Source: JAAZZY01 sp964612505
Lineage (GTDB): Bacteria; Chlamydiota; Chlamydiia; Chlamydiales; JAAZZY01
DNA length: 32,624 nt
NCBI GenBank assembly: GCA_964612505.1
Contig: CAZTEX010000019.1
Coordinates: 1 to 32,624, forward strand
Direction of reading: 5' to 3'
Positions 1-7,533 of the stretch are shown here, in pieces. The translations under genes were made by a program, and so were the position numbers. The notes under the pieces were generated by a model that did not search any database, was not told the DNA's origin, and saw only the letters and a list, made by a program, of their open reading frames with translations. Within the stretch, counting starts at the first letter, position 1. Each line of letters starts with the position of its first letter.

Positions 1-232
1 GAGAGGAAGGTACTTCACAGGTCCTACAGGGGGGTCTGCTCCAGCTGACGCAACCACTGTCTTAAAAAATATATCAGACTTAATGGGTTCTTTAAGCACG
101 CAAAACCAAGCTGAAGTTGAAAAACTGAATTTGGAAACCCAAAAAGTGGATTCATTAACCAAGCTTTTTGCGTCGTCGCTCACCATGTACAAAGGGCTCA
201 TTCAAACATTAACAAACTTTTCCGGATCATAG
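1..232 (+). CDS. C-terminal fragment of secreted-type helical protein, tandem paralogue of the next gene (5' end outside window)
   Basis: An open frame from base 2 runs to a TAG at 230-232 and gives 76 residues with no start, so the gene begins upstream of the window. The last 48 residues match the last 48 residues of the 301-residue protein that follows at 40 positions (for example both contain QKVDS, TKLFAS and KGLIQTLTN and end in SGS), so the two are tandem duplicates. The fragment is a predicted amphipathic helix with heptad-like spacing. The function is not recognised. Its position beside translocator-like genes and the T3SS operon suggests a secretion substrate, which is inference only. 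The next gene has its own promoter in the 116-base gap, so this is a separate transcription unit. Confidence 0.8.
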   Translation, partial: RGRYFTGPTGGSAPADATTVLKNISDLMGSLSTQNQAEVEKLNLETQKVDSLTKLFASSLTMYKGLIQTLTNFSGS

Positions 233-267
233 TTTATTAACTGTCAGGTTAGTTAATTAGTTTGTTG

Positions 268-296
268 TTGACATTTTATATATTGTATGCTATAAT
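268..296 (+). promoter_or_regulatory. Strong sigma-66/sigma-70 type promoter for the 349-1254 gene
   Basis: A perfect TTGACA (268-273), a 17-base AT-rich spacer and a perfect TATAAT (291-296) with an extended -10 TGC at 288-290. The -10 lies about 52 bases before the ATG. This is one of six promoters in the window with the same architecture. Confidence 0.85.
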
Positions 297-348
297 TGAT
301 TTCCGTTGAGAAAGTAATTAAAAATATATAAAGTTTCGGAGACCCTAA

Positions 349-1254
349 ATGACAACATTATCCATTCAAGCTCAGCTAGAAGCCAGTAAGCTTAATCAAC
401 CCAATTCTTCAAAGTCTAAAAGTGATCCACAAAGTGATCAGGTTTACAATCAGATTTTGAACAACCAGCTTAGTCAAATTTGCGATCTTTGTCATCAAGT
501 GGGGGCAACAGATGGCAATGGAGGCGCTCAAAAAGTCGATGGAAATAATAACAACGTAACGCAAACTCAAATTAGTCACTCTTCAGCCCCTTCTCAGCAA
601 AGGGAAAAAGACCTTATTGACCATGGCCCGATCTTTTTAGCTTTAATGGTAGTCCTTTTTACAGGTCAAGATAGTTCCTACCACGTATTAGCTGATGCGA
701 TGGGAAATTTAAGCAACTTAATGAAGAACGTTCAGCAATACACCAATATCGTCAAACAAATTAACGATGATTTAAATAACCTGATGAACGGCACGGGCAA
801 TCCTCAACAGATCGCTCAAGATCTAGCGCAACAGCAAAAGAACCTTCAAGATCTATTGAATAATAATAAAGGGGTCCTCTCTCCGGATTTAGTTAAGAAT
901 ATAGAAGATTATTGTAAGCCGGGCGGAGATTTGGATCAGGTTGTTGCAGCAGCTACTAAGGGAATGACTCCTCCATGTTCAAGCTGGGCAGATGCAGCCA
1001 ATAACCCTGCAGCTTTGCAAAAAATTAAGGATTATTTAACGAATGCCTCTGGTGGCAGTGTGGGTCCTGCGGCTTCGACCATTTTTAGTACAACCTCTAA
1101 CTTACTGGGTTCTTTAAGTACTCAAAACCAAGCCCAAGTTGAGCAGTTAAACCTCTTAACGCAAAAAGTGGACTCAACGACTAAGCTCTTTGCTTCGGCT
1201 TTAACTCAGTTTAAAGGTCTCATTCAAACATTAACTAACTACTCTGGGTCATAG
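349..1254 (+). CDS. Secreted-type helical protein of unknown function, 301 aa, tandem paralogue of the upstream fragment
   Basis: I do not recognise the family. The first 90 residues are polar and rich in Ser, Asn and Gln, as in many type III secretion substrates. A short hydrophobic stretch near residues 94-104 (FLALMVVLF) is followed by helical, Gln/Asn-rich sequence (residues 115-175) and a C-terminal amphipathic helix (about 245-301) that is conserved in the upstream paralogue. There is no signal peptide. It has its own strong promoter (268-296) and a short GGAG ribosome binding site near 338. The gene lies at the head of a row that ends in translocator-like genes and the T3SS core operon. 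A needle-tip, filament or effector role is possible but is inference. The gene is clearly real, from its promoter, coding pattern and paralogue. Confidence 0.85.
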   Translation: MTTLSIQAQLEASKLNQPNSSKSKSDPQSDQVYNQILNNQLSQICDLCHQVGATDGNGGAQKVDGNNNNVTQTQISHSSAPSQQREKDLIDHGPIFLALMVVLFTGQDSSYHVLADAMGNLSNLMKNVQQYTNIVKQINDDLNNLMNGTGNPQQIAQDLAQQQKNLQDLLNNNKGVLSPDLVKNIEDYCKPGGDLDQVVAAATKGMTPPCSSWADAANNPAALQKIKDYLTNASGGSVGPAASTIFSTTSNLLGSLSTQNQAQVEQLNLLTQKVDSTTKLFASALTQFKGLIQTLTNYSGS

Positions 1255-1284
1255 TAAATTAACTTGGTGTATTAAAAAATTATA

Positions 1285-1313
1285 TTGACAACTATTGTTA
1301 TTTATGGTATACT
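1285..1313 (+). promoter_or_regulatory. Strong promoter for the 1356-2120 gene
   Basis: TTGACA at 1285-1290, a 17-base AT-rich spacer, then TATACT at 1308-1313 preceded by the extended -10 TGG. The architecture is the same as that of the promoters at 268, 2198, 2901, 5432 and 32396. Confidence 0.8.
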
Positions 1314-1355
1314 GCTTTTATAAATAATAAATAAGTAATAAAAAAAGGAAATAAA

Positions 1356-2120
1356 ATGACTTCAATGAATCACTCACTTTTAGCTCATATCGGTTCTCAA
1401 GCATCTTCGATGCAGCAATCGGACGAGAAAGAAGTAAAAGCAAAGTCTTCTTCAGCAGCTCAACCTTATACGTCCCCTTCTTCTCCTTCTCCGCTAGGTT
1501 CTGCGCCGCCCTCTGCTGGCTCTTCTAAACCGATGAGTCCAGATGATGCCGTCAATGCTGCGATTAATCTTCAAGTGGGTATGATTTTAGACTTAGCAGA
1601 TATTACCCTCAGCATGGGTGCTATTAATACAACAATCCAAAAAACAGGGGTTGCTAACGGTGGATCTGAAGTAGAGATGCTTCGCGCATTGCTCAGTGCT
1701 CAAGGGATGTGTTGTAACTCAACATGGTTTGATGCGATTGTGAAAGGTTGGGCGTCAGCAGCTGGCAAACAGTTCCCAGACAATGCTCAAGGTTTTATGG
1801 ACTTTTTACAGTCTAAAGGAGCTCCATACACCCAGTTATTTAGCGGAGTATTTAATAACCCTTCAATTAATCAAGCAGATAAAGACTCTTTTGCGCAGCA
1901 GTTTGCAACGTTTAGCAACCAAAGTAATGGCAACTTGAGTGCGTTCTTAAATAAATCATCAGTGATTGCTCAGCAGTTAAACCAGGCTTCTACCTATGTG
2001 CAAAACTGGCAGAGTATCGCAGATGCAATGAAGCCGACTCAGCTTCAGCAGGCGACTACGGAGCTTGTGGCAGAGATCGGAGCTGAAACTTCCATGTGGA
2101 AGGACGTTGTTTCGGCCTAA
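1356..2120 (+). CDS. Secreted-type helical protein of unknown function, 254 aa
   Basis: The family is not recognised. Residues 1-60 are Ser/Pro/Ala/Gln-rich and probably disordered, with runs such as SPSSPSPLGSAPPSAGSS. The rest is predicted mostly helical, with a moderately hydrophobic patch near residues 68-90 (INLQVGMILDLADITLSMGA) and a Cys-Cys pair in the GMCCNSTW segment. There is no N-terminal signal peptide and no transmembrane helix strong enough to call. A purine-rich AAAAAAGGAAAT ribosome binding site precedes the ATG. It is a single-gene unit, with its own promoter (1285-1313) and a strong hairpin after it (2151-2180). The layout (polar N-terminus, helical body, neighbours resembling translocators) suggests a T3SS substrate. 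That is inference. Confidence 0.82.
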   Translation: MTSMNHSLLAHIGSQASSMQQSDEKEVKAKSSSAAQPYTSPSSPSPLGSAPPSAGSSKPMSPDDAVNAAINLQVGMILDLADITLSMGAINTTIQKTGVANGGSEVEMLRALLSAQGMCCNSTWFDAIVKGWASAAGKQFPDNAQGFMDFLQSKGAPYTQLFSGVFNNPSINQADKDSFAQQFATFSNQSNGNLSAFLNKSSVIAQQLNQASTYVQNWQSIADAMKPTQLQQATTELVAEIGAETSMWKDVVSA

Positions 2121-2150
2121 TTAATAAATTACCCCCATTTGTCTTTAAAT

Positions 2151-2187
2151 AAGAGCTCTTATTAATAAATAAGAGCTCTTTTAGTTT
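2151..2187 (+). terminator. Hairpin terminator after the 1356-2120 gene
   Basis: A perfect 13-base-pair inverted repeat (arms 2151-2163 and 2168-2180, each containing AAGAGCTCTT) with a 4-base loop, followed by TTAGTTT. It lies 31 bases after the stop codon and 17 bases before the next -35 box. The U tract is interrupted, so termination efficiency is uncertain. Because AAGAGCTCTT is itself palindromic, it also reads as a direct repeat of period 20. Confidence 0.7.
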
Positions 2188-2197
2188 AAAAATTATA

Positions 2198-2226
2198 TTG
2201 ACAATTAATTAATTATGTGTTATACT
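2198..2226 (+). promoter_or_regulatory. Strong promoter for the 2265-2861 gene
   Basis: TTGACA at 2198-2203, a 17-base spacer, and TATACT at 2221-2226 with an extended -10 TGT. It shares the architecture of the window's other five strong promoters. Confidence 0.8.
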
Positions 2227-2264
2227 ATTTCCATTGAGAAAATTCTTTATAACTAAGGATCAAT

Positions 2265-2861
2265 ATGAACCATCCAATTAATTCAAGTAGCCATCAAGTA
2301 GGCTCTACAGATTCAGCGCAGTCCAGTTCGGCTTCTAAAGGCCACTGCAAAGCTTCTGCATCTGACCATGCGATGTATTTGGGGATGATGTCTTTAATCG
2401 AAGGAATTTCATCGTCTGAAGCGACTGGAGTCTCACTTGCAGATATGTCAAAAACGCTTTACGACACACTGGTTAAAAATGGTGCAAATAACATTCAAGA
2501 CATGCAAAAACAATTGAGCGATCTTTCTTATTTGCAAAACAATTGGGCTGCTTTTCAAGCTTATGCTAAATGGCTACAACACCCTAAAGGTCCAGCTCCC
2601 CAGTTACCTACAAATGACCCTGCTTTGATCAATAAATGTGTGGGCTATGTGGATCAGTATGGAACATTGAGTGGCTACCGCGCTTATGTTAACGGTTTTT
2701 CTCAGCAGATTAACACAGCTAACAACGACGTTCAAAGTAATAAACAAATCCCAGACTCGCTGCAAGATCAAGTGCGTCTTATGGTCAATGACCAAAGCCA
2801 GTATGCGTCTGAGGTATCAACTTTCTTGCAAGTTATGCAAGATCAATTGCAGTTTAGTTAA
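2265..2861 (+). CDS. Secreted-type helical protein of unknown function, 198 aa
   Basis: The family is not recognised. The N-terminal 35 residues are Ser-rich and polar (NSSSHQ, SAQSSSASKG). The remainder is predicted all-helical with many Gln, Asn and Asp residues and ends in an amphipathic helix (SEVSTFLQVMQDQLQFS). There is no signal peptide or transmembrane segment. An AAGGAT-type site precedes the ATG. It is transcribed from its own promoter at 2198-2226, and the CopB-like gene downstream also has its own promoter. In size, composition and promoter it belongs with the 254- and 301-residue proteins, and it may be a T3SS substrate or a small translocon partner. That role is inference from context. 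Confidence 0.82.
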   Translation: MNHPINSSSHQVGSTDSAQSSSASKGHCKASASDHAMYLGMMSLIEGISSSEATGVSLADMSKTLYDTLVKNGANNIQDMQKQLSDLSYLQNNWAAFQAYAKWLQHPKGPAPQLPTNDPALINKCVGYVDQYGTLSGYRAYVNGFSQQINTANNDVQSNKQIPDSLQDQVRLMVNDQSQYASEVSTFLQVMQDQLQFS

Positions 2862-2900
2862 TAATTTAAGATAAATAGTTAACTAACTGTCGAATATTTG

Positions 2901-2929
2901 TTGACTTTTATTAAAAAATATGCTATAAT
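2901..2929 (+). promoter_or_regulatory. Strong promoter for the CopB-like gene
   Basis: TTGACT at 2901-2906, a 17-base AT-rich spacer and a perfect TATAAT at 2924-2929 with extended -10 TGC. The sequence ATGCTATAAT is identical to the -10 regions of the promoters at 5432 and 268 and, on the other strand, at 32396. Confidence 0.85.
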
Positions 2930-2973
2930 ATTCTTGTCGATAAAATAAAAGTTAATTTTTAAGGAGTAACAAT

Positions 2974-5412
2974 ATGTCTTCAGCAAGTAATCAAGCTGCG
3001 ATAGGTCTTTTGTTTGACGTGCAGATGCTAAGTCAGCAAAACGAAACTCAGCGCAAGCAGATGGATGAGCGTAGACGTCAAGTTGAGAGTAATGACATTG
3101 CTTTAGAGCAATCTACTCAAGAAGACATCAAAGAAACTAAAAGCCGTGCTGATGGAAAAGATGTCCTTTCAAGAAGGCAAGATGTTGTTCGCGCCATGAT
3201 GAACAAAGCGGGTAAGGCAGCAGAAGCTAAACAAACGGCTAAGACAGCTCAAGGTCCAACGAAAACAAGTGGAGCTAATAAAGGCAACAAAACTCAAGGA
3301 AAAACAACTTTAACTCCTCCTAAGAGTGCTTTTTCTGAAAAGCAAATGCTAGCTCTTGGCAAAACATTTAATGATTTAACGAAAATGGGTGTGCAAGCGC
3401 AAGGATTGCCAGAACTTAAATTTAATCCAGAAAAAGATGATTTATTAGAGACTCTTTTTAAGAGATCGAATCTTACAGGATGTAAAGCGACTAATGCGCA
3501 GCTTGCTCAAGCTAAAGCCAAAGCAAAGAAAATGTCTCGACTCTTTCGTCAAGTTGCAGCTAAAAGTTTACCTACGGCAACAAATGCAGTGGCTAAAGCT
3601 CTAGCTAAAAAAGGAATTGATTTGTCAGACCCTAAGAATCAAACTCCCAAGAACAATGACATCGATCAATCTATTTATGCATCGATTATTGAATCACTAG
3701 AAATCAACGAACTTTTACAGGAACTTGGAATAAAAACAGAATCCGTTGAGATGGATTTCCAAAACGAGATGAGTAAAGAGCTTCTTGCAGATTCTGAAAC
3801 AACATTTGAAACTAATAGTAAAGCAATTGCCAAAGCTCACCATCAGGAATGTTTGCAAAAAGTTTTAAAAGGATTGGGCGATTTCATAGGGGTTCTTTTT
3901 ATAGCGACAGGTTTGCCGATCATTGGACTGCCAATTCTTTTAGCTGCCAATGGTGTTATTGAGAAAATGGTCAGCTCGATTGCTAAAGCGTTGCATATAC
4001 CAGAGTACGTTGTTAAAAGTGTGATCGTTGCTTTGACAATCATTATTGCAATTATCGTGAACACAATCACTTTAGGTTCTTGTACAGGATTATGTATCGG
4101 AGCTGTTTTATTTGTAGCGGGTCTTGTAGGTTGGATTACAGATACACTTGGAGCTATGGCTACAGGACAGTTTGATGAATCCAAATTCCCAGGCTGGGTT
4201 ACTTGGGCTGCTTTAGGGATTAACATTGCTCTAGCTTTGATGACGGGGGGTGAATCATTACTTAGTTTAGTTCGCGCTATTGGCGGAGCATTAATGGGAG
4301 TGGGTTCTCTTGCAGCTGAGGGGCTCTCAAGCCTTTTCTCTTCTTTAGCGGAGTCGGTTAGCTCTTTGATGAATAGTTCAGAAGCTGTTGTTAGTGAAGT
4401 TAGTGAAGTGACCGGTGCGGCTAATGGCCTTGCTGAAGATGGTGAAGCGCTTGCTAACGCAAGAGGGGCCACTACTGAAGCGCCGGCTTCGGCGCCAGAG
4501 GCAAATTCAGCGCCAGCTCCTGCTAGTGGACCACTTTCTTCAGCAGGGGATGCTTCTGGAGCAACAACAAATTCTAGTTCAGCTAGCATGGGAGAAGTTC
4601 AGGGAAGTTCTGGTACTAATGGGGGATCTACGGGTTCTGCGGCCGCTGATGAGGTTGGACAAGCCTCTGCCAATGGCACGGCGCCAAATACACCTACCCA
4701 AGCGCCATCAACTCCTAATGCCTCTGCAACCAGCGCGCAGCCTGAAAATGCCATGACTACTTCTAATACAGCCGCTGTTCGTGCAACGCTTACTAACTTA
4801 GAAGCAATGTCTCTTCCTGAAGTGACGGAAGGGGAAGCGATTGCTCCGACGAGTTCAGCTCAAGGGGCTCCTAATGCGAATATGGAAGCAATTTCGGAAA
4901 CTCAACCAGAAGGAACAGATACACGTACTCTTCAAGAAAAAATGATCGAGTTTTTAAGGAAGAGCTTTACCAAGATGTTAACCAAGCTTATCGAGCTAAA
5001 GAACTCGCTTTTGGGAGGAGCTGAAGATGCTTCTGAAGCTGCAGGGTTGCTTAAAGGTTCAGAAACAGCTGCAGAAAAGGCTGAGCAAATCACTCAAACG
5101 ATAGCAAAAGTGCTTAGAATTATACAGCGCCTTAGCCGTTGGTTATTGCTTTTATCGCAAGGGGCTCAGGCCATTGTGGAGTTTGAAATAGCTCAATGTA
5201 CGATAGATTTAGGAAAATTGTTAAAAGAGACTGCAGAGTTAACTGGAAAAACAGAGTTGTTTGAGCAGTATGTCACGACGTTTAATGCGGTGATTTCAGA
5301 GACAAAAGACAGCGAAGGTCAATATGCTCAAGATATGGCTTCAGAGCTTGAGCTTTTAGGAGCTGTCATCTCGACTCAAAGACGAAACAGTACAATGCTA
5401 CTCAGTGCGTAG
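2974..5412 (+). CDS. Putative T3SS hydrophobic translocator, CopB/SctE-like, 812 aa
   Basis: This is a large protein with no signal peptide. It has a charged helical N-terminal region (1-290), a hydrophobic core with segments near 303-326, 346-390 and 408-424, a long Ala/Ser/Thr/Pro-rich linker (about 490-650), and a C-terminal helical domain (655-812) with a short hydrophobic patch. A helical N-terminus followed by closely spaced membrane segments is the design of SctE translocators (YopB, IpaB, chlamydial CopB), which insert into the host membrane as the T3SS pore. It is larger than the Chlamydia CopB proteins (about 490 residues), mainly through the linker. AAGGAG precedes the ATG and the promoter is at 2901-2929. 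The next gene is the second candidate translocator. The assignment rests on architecture and context, not on a recognised motif. A large membrane-inserting effector (Inc-like) is an alternative. Confidence 0.6.
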   Translation: MSSASNQAAIGLLFDVQMLSQQNETQRKQMDERRRQVESNDIALEQSTQEDIKETKSRADGKDVLSRRQDVVRAMMNKAGKAAEAKQTAKTAQGPTKTSGANKGNKTQGKTTLTPPKSAFSEKQMLALGKTFNDLTKMGVQAQGLPELKFNPEKDDLLETLFKRSNLTGCKATNAQLAQAKAKAKKMSRLFRQVAAKSLPTATNAVAKALAKKGIDLSDPKNQTPKNNDIDQSIYASIIESLEINELLQELGIKTESVEMDFQNEMSKELLADSETTFETNSKAIAKAHHQECLQKVLKGLGDFIGVLFIATGLPIIGLPILLAANGVIEKMVSSIAKALHIPEYVVKSVIVALTIIIAIIVNTITLGSCTGLCIGAVLFVAGLVGWITDTLGAMATGQFDESKFPGWVTWAALGINIALALMTGGESLLSLVRAIGGALMGVGSLAAEGLSSLFSSLAESVSSLMNSSEAVVSEVSEVTGAANGLAEDGEALANARGATTEAPASAPEANSAPAPASGPLSSAGDASGATTNSSSASMGEVQGSSGTNGGSTGSAAADEVGQASANGTAPNTPTQAPSTPNASATSAQPENAMTTSNTAAVRATLTNLEAMSLPEVTEGEAIAPTSSAQGAPNANMEAISETQPEGTDTRTLQEKMIEFLRKSFTKMLTKLIELKNSLLGGAEDASEAAGLLKGSETAAEKAEQITQTIAKVLRIIQRLSRWLLLLSQGAQAIVEFEIAQCTIDLGKLLKETAELTGKTELFEQYVTTFNAVISETKDSEGQYAQDMASELELLGAVISTQRRNSTMLLSA

Positions 5413-5431
5413 TAATTAATAAAGATAAATA

Positions 5432-5460
5432 TTGACTTTTAATTTATTATATGCTATAAT
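5432..5460 (+). promoter_or_regulatory. Strong promoter for the CopD-like gene
   Basis: TTGACT at 5432-5437, a 17-base spacer and a perfect TATAAT at 5455-5460 with extended -10 TGC. It lies 19 bases after the stop of the CopB-like gene, so the two translocator candidates are separately promoted. Confidence 0.85.
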
Positions 5461-5503
5461 AGTTAAGATTCAAGATGAATTTAGTAAATAAAAGGTAATA
5501 AAA

Positions 5504-6943
5504 ATGGTAGTTTCAACTATTTCTTCAAATGATGCAAATAATAGAAATAATGGGGTTAATAAAGCCGCTAGTGCAGGGCAGAAGCAAGATGCTTTAGTGG
5601 AAGTAGGAACAGCTGTCGCTCAAAATAACGGGTTATCTAGCAAAAATAATAAGATAAGACCTCAGCAAGACATTGGAAATGAAACGCAGCAAGCCGCCAA
5701 GGGAAGTAAGGGAGGACCGAGCCTATTTTCTACTTGGTCTGGGGACGCTCTCTCTCTTTTTATGTTCAATGCAGCGCCTTTAATTTTGCAACTTAACTTT
5801 ACCCTAAGAGAAACGCTAGCCAAAGCGCAGCAAACAGAAGCTAAAAACCAAATTATTGCAGCCGATGCAAGTGCCCAGCTTAGAGAAGCGCAAGGGGAAG
5901 CGGATGCTAATAAGTTAAAGCTTGAAGCGAACTCTTCATGGGCTGGTGGAATCATGGGTCTTATGGGTACTGCTCAAGGCCTTGCTGAAAACTTCTCTGC
6001 AAATAACGTGATGGAAAATGAGTTGGATTTCCAAAATAAGATGATCTCTGACTTGTCAACAGGCTCTCCAAAAACTGCCAATGAAACGGCGCAAGCTCGA
6101 GGCGTTGTTCAGCCAGCTCCTGGTGAAGCTGTCGAAATGGAAGATTTTGCAGCAAGTCGCGCGGCAAAAACTCCTGAAGAGCTAGAAGAAGTTGCTCAGA
6201 AGAAAGCAAATGCTAAAGCACAGGCAGTCAAGCTTAAAGAAAATTATGAAAATCGTGAAGATGCTCTTAAAGCCGAAGAAAAAGGCTCTGTTGCAAAAGC
6301 AAGAGAAGCTATCGGTAAGAGTAAGTGGCTAGGACTTGGCAAGACTCAAAATCGTATTGAGCATGAAAATCAGCTTGCAAATTCACAGCAAGCAGGTAAA
6401 GCAGCATTTGATGAGTTATCGAATGACCCAGACTTTGCTAGAGCTATGGAAGACGTCGCTAATGACCCTGAAGTAGCAGCAGAATTCATGAAATCTCTAG
6501 GCGCTCCTGATACAGCTGTCAATACTCTTCGCGGTATGCCAGGAGAAGCTCGTGAAGATCTTTTAAAAAGCTTTGCTAAGAGTGATGATGCTGCAGCTTT
6601 AAAACAGCATTTAAATAATGAGCAAGACAAGATTACTGTTGCGGCTAGACATGAAAGAGCGGTGCTAGATTCAGCAATGCAAAAAAGGCAGATCTTTTCA
6701 CAGGCAATTACTGGATTTACAACTGCTGGTTCTCAAAACTTGCAGACGAGCGATGTGATGACATCAGCTCAAGCTGAAGCTGCATCTCAAGAATGGGCAG
6801 CATTAAGTTCTGTGATGGGAGCGGTTCGTGGAGCGCAAGACAGCGCGATGGCCGGATCATTGCAACAAGTTCAAGGACTTATGGATTGGTATTCTCAGAT
6901 GGAATCACAAGTCATTGGAGCTGTAGCTCAAAGTTTGGCTTAA
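5504..6943 (+). CDS. Putative second T3SS translocator, CopD/SctB-like, 479 aa
   Basis: This protein has an Asn/Ser/Lys-rich N-terminus (1-70), a moderately hydrophobic segment (83-100), a long charged coiled-coil-like helix (102-142), a Gly-rich hydrophobic patch (146-161), and a long helical C-terminus rich in Ala, Glu and Gln. The length fits chlamydial CopD (about 430 residues). The position directly after the CopB-like gene fits the usual SctE-SctB order. Residues 173-184 (ELDFQNKMISDL) closely match residues 259-270 of the CopB-like protein (EMDFQNEMSKEL). AAAGGTAATAAA precedes the ATG, the gene has its own promoter (5432-5460), and a strong terminator follows (6970-7002). The role is inferred from context and architecture. 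Confidence 0.55.
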   Translation: MVVSTISSNDANNRNNGVNKAASAGQKQDALVEVGTAVAQNNGLSSKNNKIRPQQDIGNETQQAAKGSKGGPSLFSTWSGDALSLFMFNAAPLILQLNFTLRETLAKAQQTEAKNQIIAADASAQLREAQGEADANKLKLEANSSWAGGIMGLMGTAQGLAENFSANNVMENELDFQNKMISDLSTGSPKTANETAQARGVVQPAPGEAVEMEDFAASRAAKTPEELEEVAQKKANAKAQAVKLKENYENREDALKAEEKGSVAKAREAIGKSKWLGLGKTQNRIEHENQLANSQQAGKAAFDELSNDPDFARAMEDVANDPEVAAEFMKSLGAPDTAVNTLRGMPGEAREDLLKSFAKSDDAAALKQHLNNEQDKITVAARHERAVLDSAMQKRQIFSQAITGFTTAGSQNLQTSDVMTSAQAEAASQEWAALSSVMGAVRGAQDSAMAGSLQQVQGLMDWYSQMESQVIGAVAQSLA

Positions 6944-6969
6944 TCCTCAAAACAGTCCCTATTAAAATG

Positions 6970-7002
6970 AAAAAGCCTCACAGAAATGTGGGGCTTTTTT
7001 TT
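6970..7002 (+). terminator. Rho-independent terminator closing the substrate/translocator row
   Basis: A 12-base-pair stem (arms 6970-6981 and 6988-6999, with one G-U wobble, core GCCTCAC/GTGGGGC), a 6-base loop and an eight-T run. It starts 26 bases after the stop codon of the CopD-like gene and separates it from the T3SS core operon. Confidence 0.92.
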
Positions 7003-7092
7003 ATTTCTAAGCCAAATCAAAAAATTTTTTGCTTTAAAGTCGCCGTTTCTGTACACACTAAAAAATTATGAAACTGTGATTTTGAAATTTAA

Positions 7093-7521
7093 ATGGCTGG
7101 AGAAATTCAAGCATACACCGAAAAAGTGATAGAGCTTTTAGGGATTGAACAGAGTTTTCATCCAGATGAGAATAAGATCTATAGCATAGATTTTGGCGAT
7201 GGTTTGGTTGTTCAATACTCTGATTTACACCCAGGGGTGAACTTTATGAGTATCATAGGTCCTTTGCCTGAGCCTAATCGAGAAGTGATCGTTTGTTCTT
7301 TAATGCATTTAAATTTATTTGGAAATGGAACGGGTGGCGCGGTGTTTGGTTATGACGAGGAAATTAAATCATTGACTTTCACGCACGGCATTCCATATAG
7401 ACTACAATTTGAGGAATTTAAAAACGCTCTAGAAGATTTTTCCAATTACGTGGAATTTTGGAGAGCACAGTTATTCAATGTAGGGGCTGGGGAAAAAAGC
7501 CTTTTAATGACTTTAAATTAA
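7093..7521 (+). CDS. scc4: Type III secretion chaperone, CesT fold, Scc4 (CT663)-like
   Basis: A 142-residue acidic protein with the alternating strand/helix pattern of class I (CesT/SycE) secretion chaperones. It opens with a helix, then strands around residues 25-45 (DENKIYSIDFGDGLVVQYSD) and 48-55, the helix with LMHLNLFGNGTGG at about 76-88, and a C-terminal helix (105-130). In C. trachomatis the gene directly before cdsD is CT663 (Scc4), which pairs with Scc1 as chaperone for the plug protein CopN and also binds RNA polymerase. The same position here supports orthology. It ends 12 bases before the cdsD start and probably heads the operon. I see no convincing ribosome binding site or promoter before its ATG. 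The chaperone fold is fairly secure; the dual role is known for Chlamydia only. Confidence 0.75.
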   Translation: MAGEIQAYTEKVIELLGIEQSFHPDENKIYSIDFGDGLVVQYSDLHPGVNFMSIIGPLPEPNREVIVCSLMHLNLFGNGTGGAVFGYDEEIKSLTFTHGIPYRLQFEEFKNALEDFSNYVEFWRAQLFNVGAGEKSLLMTLN

Positions 7522-7533
7522 GATCGGTGAAAC

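Noticed and set aside
3843..4589. A 248-codon open frame antisense to the CopB-like gene
   Set aside because: It is a by-product of the Ala/Ser-rich codons on the other strand; it has no ribosome binding site or promoter, and the sense gene has both.
6793..7071. A 92-codon frame overlapping the end of the CopD-like gene
   Set aside because: It runs through the rho-independent terminator at 6970-7002 and has no ribosome binding site.
7003..7092. Promoter for the T3SS core operon (TTGCTT at 7029 with a 17-base spacer)
   Set aside because: The -10 position reads TACACA, which matches the consensus poorly. A promoter must exist after the terminator, but I cannot place it.
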